Positions 51,586-60,608 of a stretch of DNA of 64,000 nt are shown here, in pieces. Origin of the DNA: Diaphorobacter ruginosibacter (GTDB lineage: Bacteria > Pseudomonadota > Gammaproteobacteria > Burkholderiales > Burkholderiaceae_C); assembly GCF_014395975.1 (NCBI RefSeq), contig NZ_CP060714.1, positions 496,001 through 560,000 on the forward strand, given 5' to 3'. The notes under the pieces are model-generated. The model was given only the letters and a program-made list of their open reading frames with translations, did no database searches and was not told where the DNA came from. Made by a program: the position numbers and the translations under genes. Position 1 is the stretch's first letter. Each line of letters begins with the position of its first letter.

Positions 51586-52269
51586 CTAGCGGCGCACCCG
51601 GTACGGCTCGTCGAAGGGAACGAAGTCCTCTTCCGCGAGCGCGTCCTTCACCCAGGCCTGCATGCCGGGCAGGGACATCACGCGCTCGACATAGGCCTTG
51701 ATGTGCTGGGGCAAGGGCAACGCGTAGGTGGTGAGGCGCGAGCAGACGGGCGCGTAGTACGCATCGGCAATGCTGAATTCGCCAAACAGCATGGGGCCAC
51801 CGTAGGTGTCGAGCAGGCCGCTCCACATCTCGATCAGGCGCTGCACGTCGGCGCGCACGCCGGGCTGGTCGCGCCAGACCAGCGCACCGATGTCCGGCAA
51901 CTGCGCCTCGATGTTCACGGGACAGTTGCTGCGCAGGGCGGTGAAGCCGCTGTGCATCTCGGCGCAGACGCTGCGTGCCGTGGCGCGTGCCTTCACGTCC
52001 TGCGGCCACAGATGCTTTTCGGGAAACTTCTCGGCCAGATACTCGGCGATGGCCAGGGTGTCCCAGACGCCGATGTCGCCATCGACCAGCGCGGGCACCT
52101 TGCCCGTGGGGGAGACCTTGCCGATCTGCGTCTTGAATTTCGAGCCTTCGGAGAAGCTGTCGAAGCGCACCATCACCTCCTCGAACGGGATGCCGGCCTG
52201 CTTGAGCAGCACCCATGGGCGCATGGACCAGGAGGAGTAGTTTTTGTTGCCGATGAAGAGTTGAAGCAT
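51586..52269 (-). CDS. Glutathione S-transferase family protein
   Basis: A 227-residue GST. The N-terminal thioredoxin-like domain starts L-F-I-G-N-K-N-Y-S-S-W-S-M-R-P-W with a serine positioned for glutathione activation, and has the G-K-V-P-A-L-V cis-proline motif. The C-terminal helical domain contains F-S-I-A-D-A-Y-Y-A-P, the N-capping D of the fold. The substrate cannot be predicted. Monocistronic, convergent with the dehydrogenase gene. Confidence 0.92.
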   Translation of the reverse strand: MLQLFIGNKNYSSWSMRPWVLLKQAGIPFEEVMVRFDSFSEGSKFKTQIGKVSPTGKVPALVDGDIGVWDTLAIAEYLAEKFPEKHLWPQDVKARATARSVCAEMHSGFTALRSNCPVNIEAQLPDIGALVWRDQPGVRADVQRLIEMWSGLLDTYGGPMLFGEFSIADAYYAPVCSRLTTYALPLPQHIKAYVERVMSLPGMQAWVKDALAEEDFVPFDEPYRVRR

Positions 52270-52383
52270 GGCGTTTCCCGTCAGGTCAAGAATAGAACGG
52301 CCCAGTGTAGGGGAGGCCGATACTGCTCACGACCTGTGTGGATGCTTCGCATGGGGCTTCAATGAGTGCTTTAATCCCGCCCC

Positions 52384-53133
52384 ATGATTGCGAGTTCTCC
52401 CTCCCCAGCCTCCCTGGCCGCCACCGGCCACCACACCACGGCCCTGGTCCTCTTTTCCGGCGGCCAGGATTCCACCACATGCCTTGCGCAGGCGCTGTCG
52501 CGCTATCAGCGGGTGGAGACGCTGGGCTTCGACTACGGCCAGCGACACGGCGTGGAGATGCAGGTGCGCCTGTCGGCGCGCGAAGCGCTGGTGAGTGCGT
52601 TTCCCGAGTGGCGGGACAGGCTGGGTGAGGACCATGTGCTCTCCCTCGACGTGCTTGCGCAGATCGGCGGCTCCTCGCTCACCGAGGATGTGGCGTTCGC
52701 GATGCAGGCCGACGGCCTGCCGAACACCTTCGTGCCGGGGCGCAACCTGCTGTTTCTGACGCTGGCGGGGGCCCTCGCATACCGGCGCGGCATCTCGGTG
52801 ATCGTGACCGGGGTGTGCGAGACCGATTTCTCAGGCTATCCCGACTGCCGCGATGACACGATGAAGGCCATGCAGCTGGCGCTCAACCTGGGCCTTGCGC
52901 GGCGATTGCTGATCGACACGCCGCTGATGTGGCTGGACAAGGCGCAGACGTGGCAGCTGGCGTTCGAGCTGGGCGGTGACAGGCTGGTCGAGCTGGTCCG
53001 GCGCGAAACGCACACCTGCTATCAGGGCGTGCGCGATGAATTGCATGACTGGGGATTTGGCTGCGGCACCTGCCCGGCCTGCGAGTTGCGTGCGCGTGGC
53101 TGGGCGCAATGGCGCAGCCAGCGCGCGTCATGA
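52384..53133 (+). CDS. queC: 7-cyano-7-deazaguanine synthase
   Basis: A 249-residue PP-loop enzyme that makes preQ0 for queuosine. The motif S-G-G-Q-D-S-T-T follows the short N-terminal segment, and the C-terminal zinc site C-G-T-C-P-A-C-E-L-R is intact. No queD/queE is adjacent and no preQ1 riboswitch was recognisable in the 114-bp upstream gap. It converges with the 5-FCL gene across 44 bp. Confidence 0.95.
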   Translation: MIASSPSPASLAATGHHTTALVLFSGGQDSTTCLAQALSRYQRVETLGFDYGQRHGVEMQVRLSAREALVSAFPEWRDRLGEDHVLSLDVLAQIGGSSLTEDVAFAMQADGLPNTFVPGRNLLFLTLAGALAYRRGISVIVTGVCETDFSGYPDCRDDTMKAMQLALNLGLARRLLIDTPLMWLDKAQTWQLAFELGGDRLVELVRRETHTCYQGVRDELHDWGFGCGTCPACELRARGWAQWRSQRAS

Positions 53134-53156
53134 CACTCAAATTGTAGCTAAATGTA

Positions 53157-53181
53157 CTGAACAGGGGCGCGAGCCCTTCAG
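53157..53181. terminator. Stem-loop between queC and the 5-FCL gene
   Basis: An imperfect stem pairs CTGAA with TTCAG and GGGC with GCCC around a GCGA loop, just downstream of queC and overlapping the stop of the convergent 5-FCL gene. No clear T-run is present; a shared 3'-end structure is likely. Confidence 0.35.
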
Positions 53182-53753
53182 TAGTTCGGCCAGACCACTC
53201 CGTTGTCGTTGAGGATGGCGTCGAGGGGCTGGTCATGGGCTTCCGGTTCGAATTCGTCCACATAACCGTTGGTGTAGCCGAGCCCCACGGTGAAGGGGCG
53301 CGGCTCCAGCGCGGCAAGCGTGCGGTCGTAGAAGCCTCCGCCGTAGCCCAGCCGGTAGCCGCCGGCGCCATAGCCCACGCAGGGCACAAACAGCAGGGTG
53401 GGGACGATCAGCTCGGTGTCCTTGGGCTTGGGAATGCCATAGGCATCTTCTTCCATGGGGCAGCCTGGGTACCAGGCATGGAAGGTGAGGGTCTTGTGCT
53501 CGCGGTTCACCACCGGCAGGCCGATGCGGCGGCGCAGGGGCTCGTCGAGGAGCTCGCCGTCCTCCTTCCAGCGGTGCAGGGCGGGCAGGGGATCGAACTC
53601 GCCCTTGATGGGCCAGTAGGCCCCGATGACGGTATCGGGGCGATCCACCAGCCAGATGCGCATGACGCGCTGCAACATGTCGGCACGGACCAATCTGTCG
53701 GGCAAATTCAGGCGTTGTTCTACCAGTGCGCGGCGCAGGGCTGCTTTGTCCAT
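53178..53753 (-). CDS. 5-formyltetrahydrofolate cyclo-ligase
   Basis: A 191-residue 5-FCL (YgfA type) that recycles 5-formyl-THF to methenyl-THF with ATP. Landmarks are the basic N-terminus with R-R-A-L-V-E-Q-R, the P-x-x-G-E-F-D region and the family ending G-Y-G-G-G-F-Y-D-R-T-L-A. ATG 53753 is chosen; a TTG at 53768 would overlap the divergent lytic transglycosylase start. The two starts are only 14 bp apart, so each promoter must lie within the other's coding end or neighbouring gene. Confidence 0.92.
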   Translation of the reverse strand: MDKAALRRALVEQRLNLPDRLVRADMLQRVMRIWLVDRPDTVIGAYWPIKGEFDPLPALHRWKEDGELLDEPLRRRIGLPVVNREHKTLTFHAWYPGCPMEEDAYGIPKPKDTELIVPTLLFVPCVGYGAGGYRLGYGGGFYDRTLAALEPRPFTVGLGYTNGYVDEFEPEAHDQPLDAILNDNGVVWPNY

Positions 53754-53767
53754 CACATAATCCCACA

Positions 53768-55750
53768 ATGCAATGGCTCAAGATTCTGACACCGTTCCTG
53801 CTCGGGGCTAGTCTGGCAGGTGCGCTCCCCTCCGTTTCGGCTCAGACCCGAGGCGACGACGTGCTGCTTGAAATGCAAAAGGCGTTCAGGCAGAAAGACA
53901 AGCAAAAGCTCACTGCGCTGCTCCCGGGCGCGCGCGGCCACGTGCTGGAGCCCTGGGCGGCCTACTGGGAATTGAAGGCGCGGCTCGAGGAGGCCACGCA
54001 GGACGAGGTCGATGCATTTTTGCAACGCTATGCGGGCAGCTACCAGGAAGATCGCCTGCGCAACGACTGGCTGCTGCTGCTCGGCCAGCGTCGCGACTGG
54101 GAGCGTTTCCTCGACATGCATGCGAAGTTCCGCATGCGCGACGACAAGGAAGTGCAGTGCTATGCGCTGAATGTCGACCAGATGCTGGGCAAGGCGACGG
54201 AGGACATCGCCGCCGTGGTGCTTGCCAACTGGTACGCGCAGCGCGACGTGGACGACGGCTGCGCCTACGCGGCGGCCGAGCTGTTTGCGGCCAAGAAGAT
54301 CAAGCCGCTCGACGTGTGGCGCAAGGCCCGTCTGGCGGCCGAGGCGAACCGGCTGCGCGCCGTGCAGAAGGCCGTGCAGATCGTGGCGCCGGAGTCGGTG
54401 GGCGGCCTGCGCGAAGCGGTCGACTCTCCCACCAAGTACCTGACGGGCAGGGCCACGGCGCGCGGCAAGATGAAGCAGGAATTCATCGTGCTGGCGCTGA
54501 TCCGCATGGCGATGAGCGATCCTTCCGCGGCGGCACGCCTGCTGGATTCCAAATGGGGTGTGCAACTGTCGGCAGAGGAGCGCAACTGGCTCTGGGGCCT
54601 GATCGGCAAGCAGTCGGCCATCGCGCTGTCGGGCGATGCATTGGGCTACTTTGCCAATGTGAGCCGTGACGCCGATCTCACCGACGACATGCTGGGCTGG
54701 CGTGCACGCGCCGCGTTGCGCGCGGGCCAATGGAAGGTGGTGGCCCGCAGCATCGATGCAATGACGGTGGCGGGACGCAACGATCCGACCTGGGTCTACT
54801 GGCGTGGCCGCGCCTACATGAGCAACCGGCCGGGCGACGAGGACCGGGCCAATGCCAAGCGCCTGTTCGAGAGCATTGCGGGCAGCAGCAGTTTCTATGA
54901 ACAGTTGGCACGCGAGGAACTGGGGCAGAAGATCACAGCTCCTGCCGCGCCCGCACCGCTCACACCGGAGGAAATGGCAGCCGCCAAGGCCAATCCGGCG
55001 CTCAACAGGGGCGTCTATGCCATCTTGCTGGGCCTGCGCAGCGAAGGCGTGCGCGAGTGGAACTACGCAACCAACCTGCATGCGCCCGGCGGCATGGGGG
55101 ACCGCGAACTGCTGGCCGCTGCCGACTTTGCCTGCAAGCAGGAAGTCTGGGATCGCTGCATCAACACCAGCGAACGCACCAAGTCCTTCATCGATGTGAC
55201 GCAACGCTTCCCGATGCCGTTCCGCTCGTCGGTGGTCGACCATTCCCAGCGCATCGGCCTGGATCCGGCCTACGTGTATGGCCTGATCCGGCAGGAAAGC
55301 CGCTTCATCATGGATGCACGTTCGCACGTCGGGGCGTCGGGCCTGATGCAGGTGATGCCCGCCACGGCGAAGTGGACGGCGCGCAAGATCGGCATGACCG
55401 ACTTCACGCCGGACATGATCTACGACCGCGAGACCAACATCACCATCGGCACTGCCTACCTGAAGCTCGCGCTCGACGACTTCGACGATTCGATGGCGCT
55501 GGCGGCAGCGGGCTACAACGCGGGACCGGGCCGGCCGCGCAACTGGCGCAACGGGCCGGTGATCGAGGGCGCGATCTGGGCCGAGAACGTGCCTTTTGCC
55601 GAGACACGCGGCTATGTGAAGAACGTGCTTGCGAACACGACCAACTACGCGGCCATCCTCACGGGGCAACCGCAGTCGGTGAAGGCCCGCCTTGGCACCA
55701 TCGGCCCGCGCCTTGCAAGCGAGCCGGAGCCGAACAAGGATCTGCCCTGA
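53768..55750 (+). CDS. Soluble lytic murein transglycosylase (Slt70-like)
   Basis: A 660-residue periplasmic enzyme that cleaves peptidoglycan to anhydromuropeptides. A Sec signal peptide (F-L-L-G-A-S-L-A-G-A, cut near V-S-A-Q) is followed by a ~430-residue alpha-helical superhelix and the C-terminal SLT domain with the catalytic glutamate E510 in R-Q-E-S-R-F, then G-L-M-Q-V-M-P and A-G-Y-N-A-G-P-G. Length matches Slt70. ATG 53768 starts the signal peptide. Its stop is one base from the stop of the convergent sulfatase. Confidence 0.94.
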   Translation: MQWLKILTPFLLGASLAGALPSVSAQTRGDDVLLEMQKAFRQKDKQKLTALLPGARGHVLEPWAAYWELKARLEEATQDEVDAFLQRYAGSYQEDRLRNDWLLLLGQRRDWERFLDMHAKFRMRDDKEVQCYALNVDQMLGKATEDIAAVVLANWYAQRDVDDGCAYAAAELFAAKKIKPLDVWRKARLAAEANRLRAVQKAVQIVAPESVGGLREAVDSPTKYLTGRATARGKMKQEFIVLALIRMAMSDPSAAARLLDSKWGVQLSAEERNWLWGLIGKQSAIALSGDALGYFANVSRDADLTDDMLGWRARAALRAGQWKVVARSIDAMTVAGRNDPTWVYWRGRAYMSNRPGDEDRANAKRLFESIAGSSSFYEQLAREELGQKITAPAAPAPLTPEEMAAAKANPALNRGVYAILLGLRSEGVREWNYATNLHAPGGMGDRELLAAADFACKQEVWDRCINTSERTKSFIDVTQRFPMPFRSSVVDHSQRIGLDPAYVYGLIRQESRFIMDARSHVGASGLMQVMPATAKWTARKIGMTDFTPDMIYDRETNITIGTAYLKLALDDFDDSMALAAAGYNAGPGRPRNWRNGPVIEGAIWAENVPFAETRGYVKNVLANTTNYAAILTGQPQSVKARLGTIGPRLASEPEPNKDLP

Positions 55751-55751
55751 T

Positions 55752-57104
55752 TCAGCGCTGGGGCATGTCCTTTTCGGTGTAGCAGAGGCTCACGGTGGCG
55801 TCGGCGGGGATCACGGGCATGGAATCGTTCCATTGTTCCCACGCGCCGACCATCGCGGCCAGCCGCTGTGGCTGCACCGGAGCGAGGTTGGCGCGTTCGC
55901 GTTCGTCGCTTCTCAGGTTGAAGAGATAGTCGATGCCGTCCACGCGCAGATATTTCCAGTCGCCATCGCGCATGGCGCGTTGGCCGCGGTGGTTCATGCG
56001 CCAGAACAGGGGACGGTTCCTGAGTGTCGTGGTGTCGGCCAGCAGCGGCGCAAGCGATTCACCATCCAGCGGGAAATCCGCATCGGCCTGCGCGCCGCCC
56101 AATTCGAGCATGGTGGCCGACCAGTCCATCGTCATGCAGGTCTGCTCGCTGGTCGTGCCTGCCGCGATGACACGGGGCCAGTGGGCGATCCATGGCACGC
56201 GGATGCCGCCTTCCGTCAGGTCCATCTTGCCGCCCACGAGCGGCCAGTTGTCCGAGAAGCGCTCGCCACCGTTGTCGCTGGTGAAGACGATCAGGGTATT
56301 GTCCAGCAGCTTCTGCTGCTCCAGTGTCGCGACGATGCGGCCGATGCCCTCGTCCATCTGGTGGATCATGCGGCGATAGGTCTCGACGTTCCCGCCATGC
56401 AGGTGGTAGAGCGCCTGCTGGTTTTCGCGCAGTTCGTGCGAGAGGTCTTCATCGTCGCGCGTTTCCCATGGCCAGTGGGGGGCCGTGTAGTGAACGCTCA
56501 GGAAGAACGGCGTTTGCTGTGGGGCTTGCGCACCTTCGGCCATGCGCTCGATGAAGTCCACCGACCAGTCGGTGATCAGATCGGTGAGGTAGCCTTCCTG
56601 CCGCTTTTCCTCTTCACCCAACCACAGGTCGTGCTGTCCGTTGGCCCCGCAGTGCGTGAAGTAGTCCACGCCGCCGGACATCGGGCCGCAGAACTCTTCG
56701 TAGCCCGAGCGGATGGGGCTGAAGTGCGGCGGATAGCCCAGGTGCCACTTGCCCATGAGCGCTGTCCGGTAGCCCGCGCTGTGGAGCAGCGATGGCAGGG
56801 TCGGATGGCTAGTCGGCAGACCCAGGGTGCTGTTGCCGCGCGTGCTGGTGCGGATGGGCTCTTCGGCCGCGCCGCGCAGGCGGTATTGATAACGCGCGGT
56901 CATCATCGCGAAGCGGGTGGGCGAGCAGACGGGTGAGTTCGAGTAGCCCTGGGTGAGCTTCAGTCCATTGGCGGCCAGCCGGTCGAGGACGGGCGAGACG
57001 GGGCCGAACGCGGCATCGCGACCACCGTAGCAGCCGAGGTCGGCATAGCCGAGATCGTCGGCGACGATGAAGATGATGTTGGGGCGTTGTGTCGTGTGGT
57101 TCAT
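55752..57104 (-). CDS. Arylsulfatase-type sulfatase
   Basis: A 450-residue type-I sulfatase. The C-S-P-T-R motif places the formylglycine cysteine at residue 60, the metal ligands appear in I-V-A-D-D-L-G and S-D-N-G-G-E, and a conserved K-W-H-L-G is present. No signal peptide is visible, so it is probably cytoplasmic. It lies 32 bp downstream of a Bug-type receptor on the same strand, so uptake and hydrolysis of a sulfated organic compound is suggested. No formylglycine-generating enzyme is in the window. Confidence 0.92.
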   Translation of the reverse strand: MNHTTQRPNIIFIVADDLGYADLGCYGGRDAAFGPVSPVLDRLAANGLKLTQGYSNSPVCSPTRFAMMTARYQYRLRGAAEEPIRTSTRGNSTLGLPTSHPTLPSLLHSAGYRTALMGKWHLGYPPHFSPIRSGYEEFCGPMSGGVDYFTHCGANGQHDLWLGEEEKRQEGYLTDLITDWSVDFIERMAEGAQAPQQTPFFLSVHYTAPHWPWETRDDEDLSHELRENQQALYHLHGGNVETYRRMIHQMDEGIGRIVATLEQQKLLDNTLIVFTSDNGGERFSDNWPLVGGKMDLTEGGIRVPWIAHWPRVIAAGTTSEQTCMTMDWSATMLELGGAQADADFPLDGESLAPLLADTTTLRNRPLFWRMNHRGQRAMRDGDWKYLRVDGIDYLFNLRSDERERANLAPVQPQRLAAMVGAWEQWNDSMPVIPADATVSLCYTEKDMPQR

Positions 57105-57136
57105 GTCAGACCTGAGCGAAGATCGTCAACACGCTC

Positions 57137-58108
57137 TCAAGCCTTGTAGCCCGATGCGCGGATCACCGGCTCCCATTGCTTGCGGTACGCTGCCAGGCGT
57201 TCACGGGTTTGCTGCGGCGTGCTCACGACCGGGTCGAGATTGCTGGCCTTGAATTGCTTGATGGTGTCGGGGTCGCGCATGGCTTTCCCGATGGCGTCGG
57301 CGTAGCGCTGCACTTGCGCGGCGGGCGTGGATCTGGGCGCAAACACGGTGTTCCAGCCCTCAGCAGAAAGACTCACCCCTGCTTCCTTCAAGGTGGGCAC
57401 ATTCGGCGCGGCTGGATTGCGCTGCTCGCCCGAGACCGCGAGGATGCGCAACTTGCCGGCTTCGTGCTGCGCCAGCAGCCCGTCGAGCGTATCCACCGCG
57501 ACCGGCACCTGACCGCCGATCAGGTCGGTGATCAGCGGCGCCGAGCCCTTGTAGCCCACGGCCTCGGCTTCGACACCTGCCTTCTGGCCCAGCATCAGCG
57601 CAAAGAAATGTGGCAGGCTGCCAGTTGCCGGGACGCCGATGTTTGCTTGCTTGGGATTGGCCTTGAGCCACGCCAGCAGATGGGACAGTTCCTTGACAGG
57701 AACGGCACTCGACACCGCGACACCGAAGACGTAGCTGTTGACCTCGCTGACGGGAATGAAGTCCTTGTCTGCGTCGTAGCCCGCATCGTTCACCACCAGG
57801 GGCGAAACCACCATCACCGCCGGGTTGGCAAGCATCAGCATGGGCGGCTGCGCGGGCGCGTTGCGCAGGAACTGCGCTGCCACGCGGCCACCGGCACCGG
57901 CCCGGTTTTCAACAATCACGGGGGAACCCAGCAGCATCTGCATCTTGTCGGCCAGAATGCGTGCCACGCGGTCACTTGCGCCGCCTGGCGGGTAGCCTAC
58001 GACGATGCGCAGGACTTCCTGTGCCGCGAAGCTGTTGGCGGCGAGCGCGACGCCAGCGGTGGCAGCCAGCGACTGCGCGATGAAGTGACGGCGGCGTTGT
58101 GTGAGCAT
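57137..58108 (-). CDS. Bug/TctC-family receptor upstream of the sulfatase
   Basis: A 323-residue Bug receptor. The signal peptide carries R-R-R-H-F-I, a good twin-arginine-type motif, followed by A-Q-S-L-A-A-T-A-G-V-A-L and cleavage near S-F-A-A-Q. Family landmarks: Y-P-P-G-G-A-S-D, V-E-N-R-A-G-A-G-G, and Y-K-G-S-A-P. The start at 58108 is chosen at the signal peptide; the open frame continues 42 codons upstream without support. It is 32 bp ahead of the sulfatase gene and divergent from a MarR regulator (143 bp), together forming a likely sulfate-ester utilisation unit (inference). Confidence 0.92.
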   Translation of the reverse strand: MLTQRRRHFIAQSLAATAGVALAANSFAAQEVLRIVVGYPPGGASDRVARILADKMQMLLGSPVIVENRAGAGGRVAAQFLRNAPAQPPMLMLANPAVMVVSPLVVNDAGYDADKDFIPVSEVNSYVFGVAVSSAVPVKELSHLLAWLKANPKQANIGVPATGSLPHFFALMLGQKAGVEAEAVGYKGSAPLITDLIGGQVPVAVDTLDGLLAQHEAGKLRILAVSGEQRNPAAPNVPTLKEAGVSLSAEGWNTVFAPRSTPAAQVQRYADAIGKAMRDPDTIKQFKASNLDPVVSTPQQTRERLAAYRKQWEPVIRASGYKA

Positions 58109-58251
58109 GCTTTGTTCTCCGGGCAATCTCGCCTCCTGCCGGTTGGGCGGCAGTGGGGGCCAATCGTGAGCCAAGGGCCCTCTGCACGAACCAGATCGAC
58201 AGAAGGTTTCTTGAAATTTATTCAGAATCGGCACAGTTGTTCAAATCAACC

Positions 58252-58824
58252 ATGACTGGTATTTACCCTCGCCGCATGCCCGATCCTTCTCCCCCGCCCA
58301 TCTCTTCGCTCGGCGATCCCGTGCAGCCCGGAGATTTGCTGCTCTACCGGATCGCCAAGCTATCGTCAGCGTCCGCGCGCCTGGTGACCCGCCTGTGCGA
58401 GCGCGGACATGGCATCACGCGCCGCGAATGGGGCGTGCTGATGTGGCTGGCGCAGCAGCCGGGACTGCAGCCTTCCGCTCTGGCGGAAAAGCTCGAGCTG
58501 GATCGCGCACGCATTTCGCGGGCGATCGGCTCGATGCATGTGAAGGGCCTGATCCAGAAAACCAAGGCGCAGGCCAATCGCCGTGAAATCGAGCTACATC
58601 TGACGGAGCAGGGGCAGCGGATGCACGATGAACTGTGGCCGCAGATCCGGCGCATCAATCTGCAATTGCTTGACGCGCTCGATGCGCGGGATCCACTGGC
58701 GGTGGACAGGCTGGATGCGGCGCTCCATTCGCTGCAGGGGCGGATCCAGCAGCTGGAAGCTGCCGATGGGCACAGCGACCCCGAGTTTCCTTCACGACGC
58801 GCGGGAGCGAGATCGCGCGGGTGA
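58252..58824 (+). CDS. MarR-family regulator
   Basis: A regulator of about 190 residues (start 58252; 58276 is an equally possible ATG). The winged helix section includes R-E-W-G-V-L-M-W-L-A and the recognition helix region A-L-A-E-K-L-E-L-D-R-A-R-I-S-R-A-I, followed by the beta-wing with R-R-E-I-E-L-H-L-T. It is divergent from the Bug-sulfatase pair, so it is the candidate local repressor. The short Arg/Ser-rich tail is unusual but not informative. The ligand is unknown. Confidence 0.87.
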   Translation: MTGIYPRRMPDPSPPPISSLGDPVQPGDLLLYRIAKLSSASARLVTRLCERGHGITRREWGVLMWLAQQPGLQPSALAEKLELDRARISRAIGSMHVKGLIQKTKAQANRREIELHLTEQGQRMHDELWPQIRRINLQLLDALDARDPLAVDRLDAALHSLQGRIQQLEAADGHSDPEFPSRRAGARSRG

Positions 58825-58892
58825 TGCAGGAGGCCGGTGCAGGAGGTGGGGGCCGGCGCAGCCATCGGCTCGCGTCGCGGGGCTCCGAGGCG

Positions 58893-59459
58893 TCACGCCA
58901 CGTCGTTCTGCGACGGTGCCTTCTTCCTGCCGGTGAACATCGCGCCCACCAGGTTTTCATGGTGCTCCCGGCAGGTCCACAGCATGCCGCAGATGTGCAG
59001 GGCCACGAGACCCAGCAGCACCCAGGCGGTGTACTTGTGCAGGTAGGCGAGCCAGCCGTAGCCCCAGAACATGTCTGTGGTGTAGAGCCAGCCGGTGAAG
59101 GTCAGCAGTGACAGGCAGGCAAGCAGCGCCACCACCATCAAGCCGCCCAGCGGGTTGTGGCCGATGTAGCGCGGGGCCTTTCCAGAGAGAGCGGCGCGCG
59201 CATAGGCCATGGTGGCTTCCGGTGACCGCACGAACTGGGAAAAGCGCGCGTAGCGGCTTCCCGCAAAGCCCCATATCAGCCGCGCAAGGAGGATGCCGAT
59301 GACGGCATAGCCCGTGCGCTCATGCAGGGGACCGAGGTCTTCGCGGCTCCACCAGGACAGCGCGACGCAGACCACCAGCCCCCAATGCAACAGGCGCACG
59401 GGCCAGTCCCAGACACGCACCCGCGGCTCGAGTGCGGTCTTCTTCTCAACTGCCGACAT
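58893..59459 (-). CDS. Cytochrome b561-type membrane protein
   Basis: A 188-residue four-helix di-haem cytochrome b of the bacterial b561/Ni-Fe-hydrogenase-b type. The usual first haem region V-W-D-W-P-V-R-L-L-H-W is near residues 16-26, and later histidines appear in L-H-K-Y and L-H-I-C. It is the last gene of the iron-linked operon, 15 bp after the PepSY gene. A role in electron transfer to ferric iron or a periplasmic redox partner is inferred from position. Confidence 0.87.
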   Translation of the reverse strand: MSAVEKKTALEPRVRVWDWPVRLLHWGLVVCVALSWWSREDLGPLHERTGYAVIGILLARLIWGFAGSRYARFSQFVRSPEATMAYARAALSGKAPRYIGHNPLGGLMVVALLACLSLLTFTGWLYTTDMFWGYGWLAYLHKYTAWVLLGLVALHICGMLWTCREHHENLVGAMFTGRKKAPSQNDVA

Positions 59460-59474
59460 CAGTTCGTCAATGCA

Positions 59475-59747
59475 TCAATCTTCTTCGACGCGCTCGAGTG
59501 TCTTGGGGTCGAAGAAGGCCTCCACGCGCTTGCCCTTGGGGTCCTTGCCGTAGACCTCGTAGCAGGTGTCGGTCTTTTCCATGCGGCGCACGGTCCAGCC
59601 TTCCTTGACCAGCTTGTCCTGCAGCTCGGTGTGCGGGCGCCATTCACTCTTGGGGTATTCCTTGCACTGCACGTTGCCGTGGGCGGAGGCTGCATTGGCG
59701 CAGAGCGCGAGTACCGCAGCGCAGAGGACGGAGTGGAGTTTTTTCAT
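59475..59747 (-). CDS. Small periplasmic PepSY-like protein
   Basis: A 90-residue exported protein: signal peptide M-K-K-L-H-S-V-L-C-A-A-V-L-A-L-C cut near A-S-A-H, then a single PepSY_2-like domain (W-R-P-H-T-E-L-Q-D-K-L-V-K-E-G-W, then D-T-C-Y-E-V-Y-G, P-K-G-K-R-V-E-A-F-F). It lies between piuC (40 bp) and the b561 gene (15 bp). PepSY proteins next to b-type cytochromes are common, and the pair may deliver electrons. Confidence 0.82.
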   Translation of the reverse strand: MKKLHSVLCAAVLALCANAASAHGNVQCKEYPKSEWRPHTELQDKLVKEGWTVRRMEKTDTCYEVYGKDPKGKRVEAFFDPKTLERVEED

Positions 59748-59787
59748 GTTGGAGGCTCCTGGGTGGGCGAAAGATCGGTGCCGTGCG

Positions 59788-60471
59788 TCAGGTTCGAGCC
59801 CAGCGGCGCACGAGATTGTGATAGATGCCGGTGAGTTGCACCAGGCGGGGGTCGTCCGGTGCCATGGAGGGCGTGAGCTGCTGGACGGTCTGGTCCAGGT
59901 CGAACAGCAGCGAGCGTTCGCCCTCGTCGGGCACGAGGCTTTCGATCCAGAAGAACGAGGCCACGCGCGCGCCACGTGTCACAGGTGTCACGCGGTGCAG
60001 GCTCGTGGAGGGGTAGAGCACCATGTCGCCTGCCTCCAGCTTGATCTCCTGCACGCCGAACGGACCCTCCACCTCGAGCTCGCCGCCGTCGTAATCGTCC
60101 GGCTCAGCGAGAAACAGCGTGGCGGACAGGTCGGTGCGGATCTGCTGGTGCGATCCGGGCAGGAACATGAGCGAGCTGTCCACATGCGCGCCGTAGGTGC
60201 CGCCGTCGGTGTAGCGGTTGAACTTGGGCGGATAGATGGCTCGTGGAAGCGCCGCCGAGATGAAGCGCGGCGTTTGCGCGAGGATGCGCAATATCTGCTG
60301 GCCCAGTTGCGTGCAGAGCGCACTTTCGTCGTCGAGCTGCAGGTTGCGCTTGGCGCTGCGGGCCAGCGTGCCGGCCGTGGCCGCACCGTCCTGCCAGGGA
60401 GCGGCATCGAGCTGCTCGCGAAACTGGAGGACCTGTTCCTTGGTGAGGACTTTGTCGATGGTGATCAGCAT
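59788..60471 (-). CDS. piuC: PiuC-type Fe(II)/2-oxoglutarate dioxygenase
   Basis: A 227-residue PKHD-type hydroxylase. The iron ligands are His96-x-Asp98 (Y-G-A-H-V-D) and His159, and Arg169 fits the 2-oxoglutarate site. These enzymes are encoded beside TonB-dependent siderophore receptors (PiuA) and are Fur-regulated. ATG 60471 begins L-I-T-I-D-K-V-L; the upstream extension is unsupported. It follows the receptor gene by 137 bp, with a hairpin in that gap. Confidence 0.9.
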   Translation of the reverse strand: MLITIDKVLTKEQVLQFREQLDAAPWQDGAATAGTLARSAKRNLQLDDESALCTQLGQQILRILAQTPRFISAALPRAIYPPKFNRYTDGGTYGAHVDSSLMFLPGSHQQIRTDLSATLFLAEPDDYDGGELEVEGPFGVQEIKLEAGDMVLYPSTSLHRVTPVTRGARVASFFWIESLVPDEGERSLLFDLDQTVQQLTPSMAPDDPRLVQLTGIYHNLVRRWART

Positions 60472-60515
60472 GGCCTGGGTCGGTGATGAAGGTACGCCTT
60501 GCAGCAAACACCAAA

Positions 60516-60533
60516 GCCGGGCATCGGCCCGGC
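60516..60533 (-). terminator. Stem-loop between the receptor and piuC genes
   Basis: A perfect 7-bp stem GCCGGGC/GCCCGGC with an ATCG loop lies 75 bp past the receptor stop. On the minus strand it is followed by TTTGG, a weak T-run. It could attenuate readthrough into piuC or protect the receptor mRNA. Confidence 0.5.
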
Positions 60534-60608
60534 AGGTGGGTCACTGATTGTGATGCATGCCCGCAGCGCACGGATGCGGCTGCGGGCGGTGCGGCGCCGA
60601 TCCGTGGA

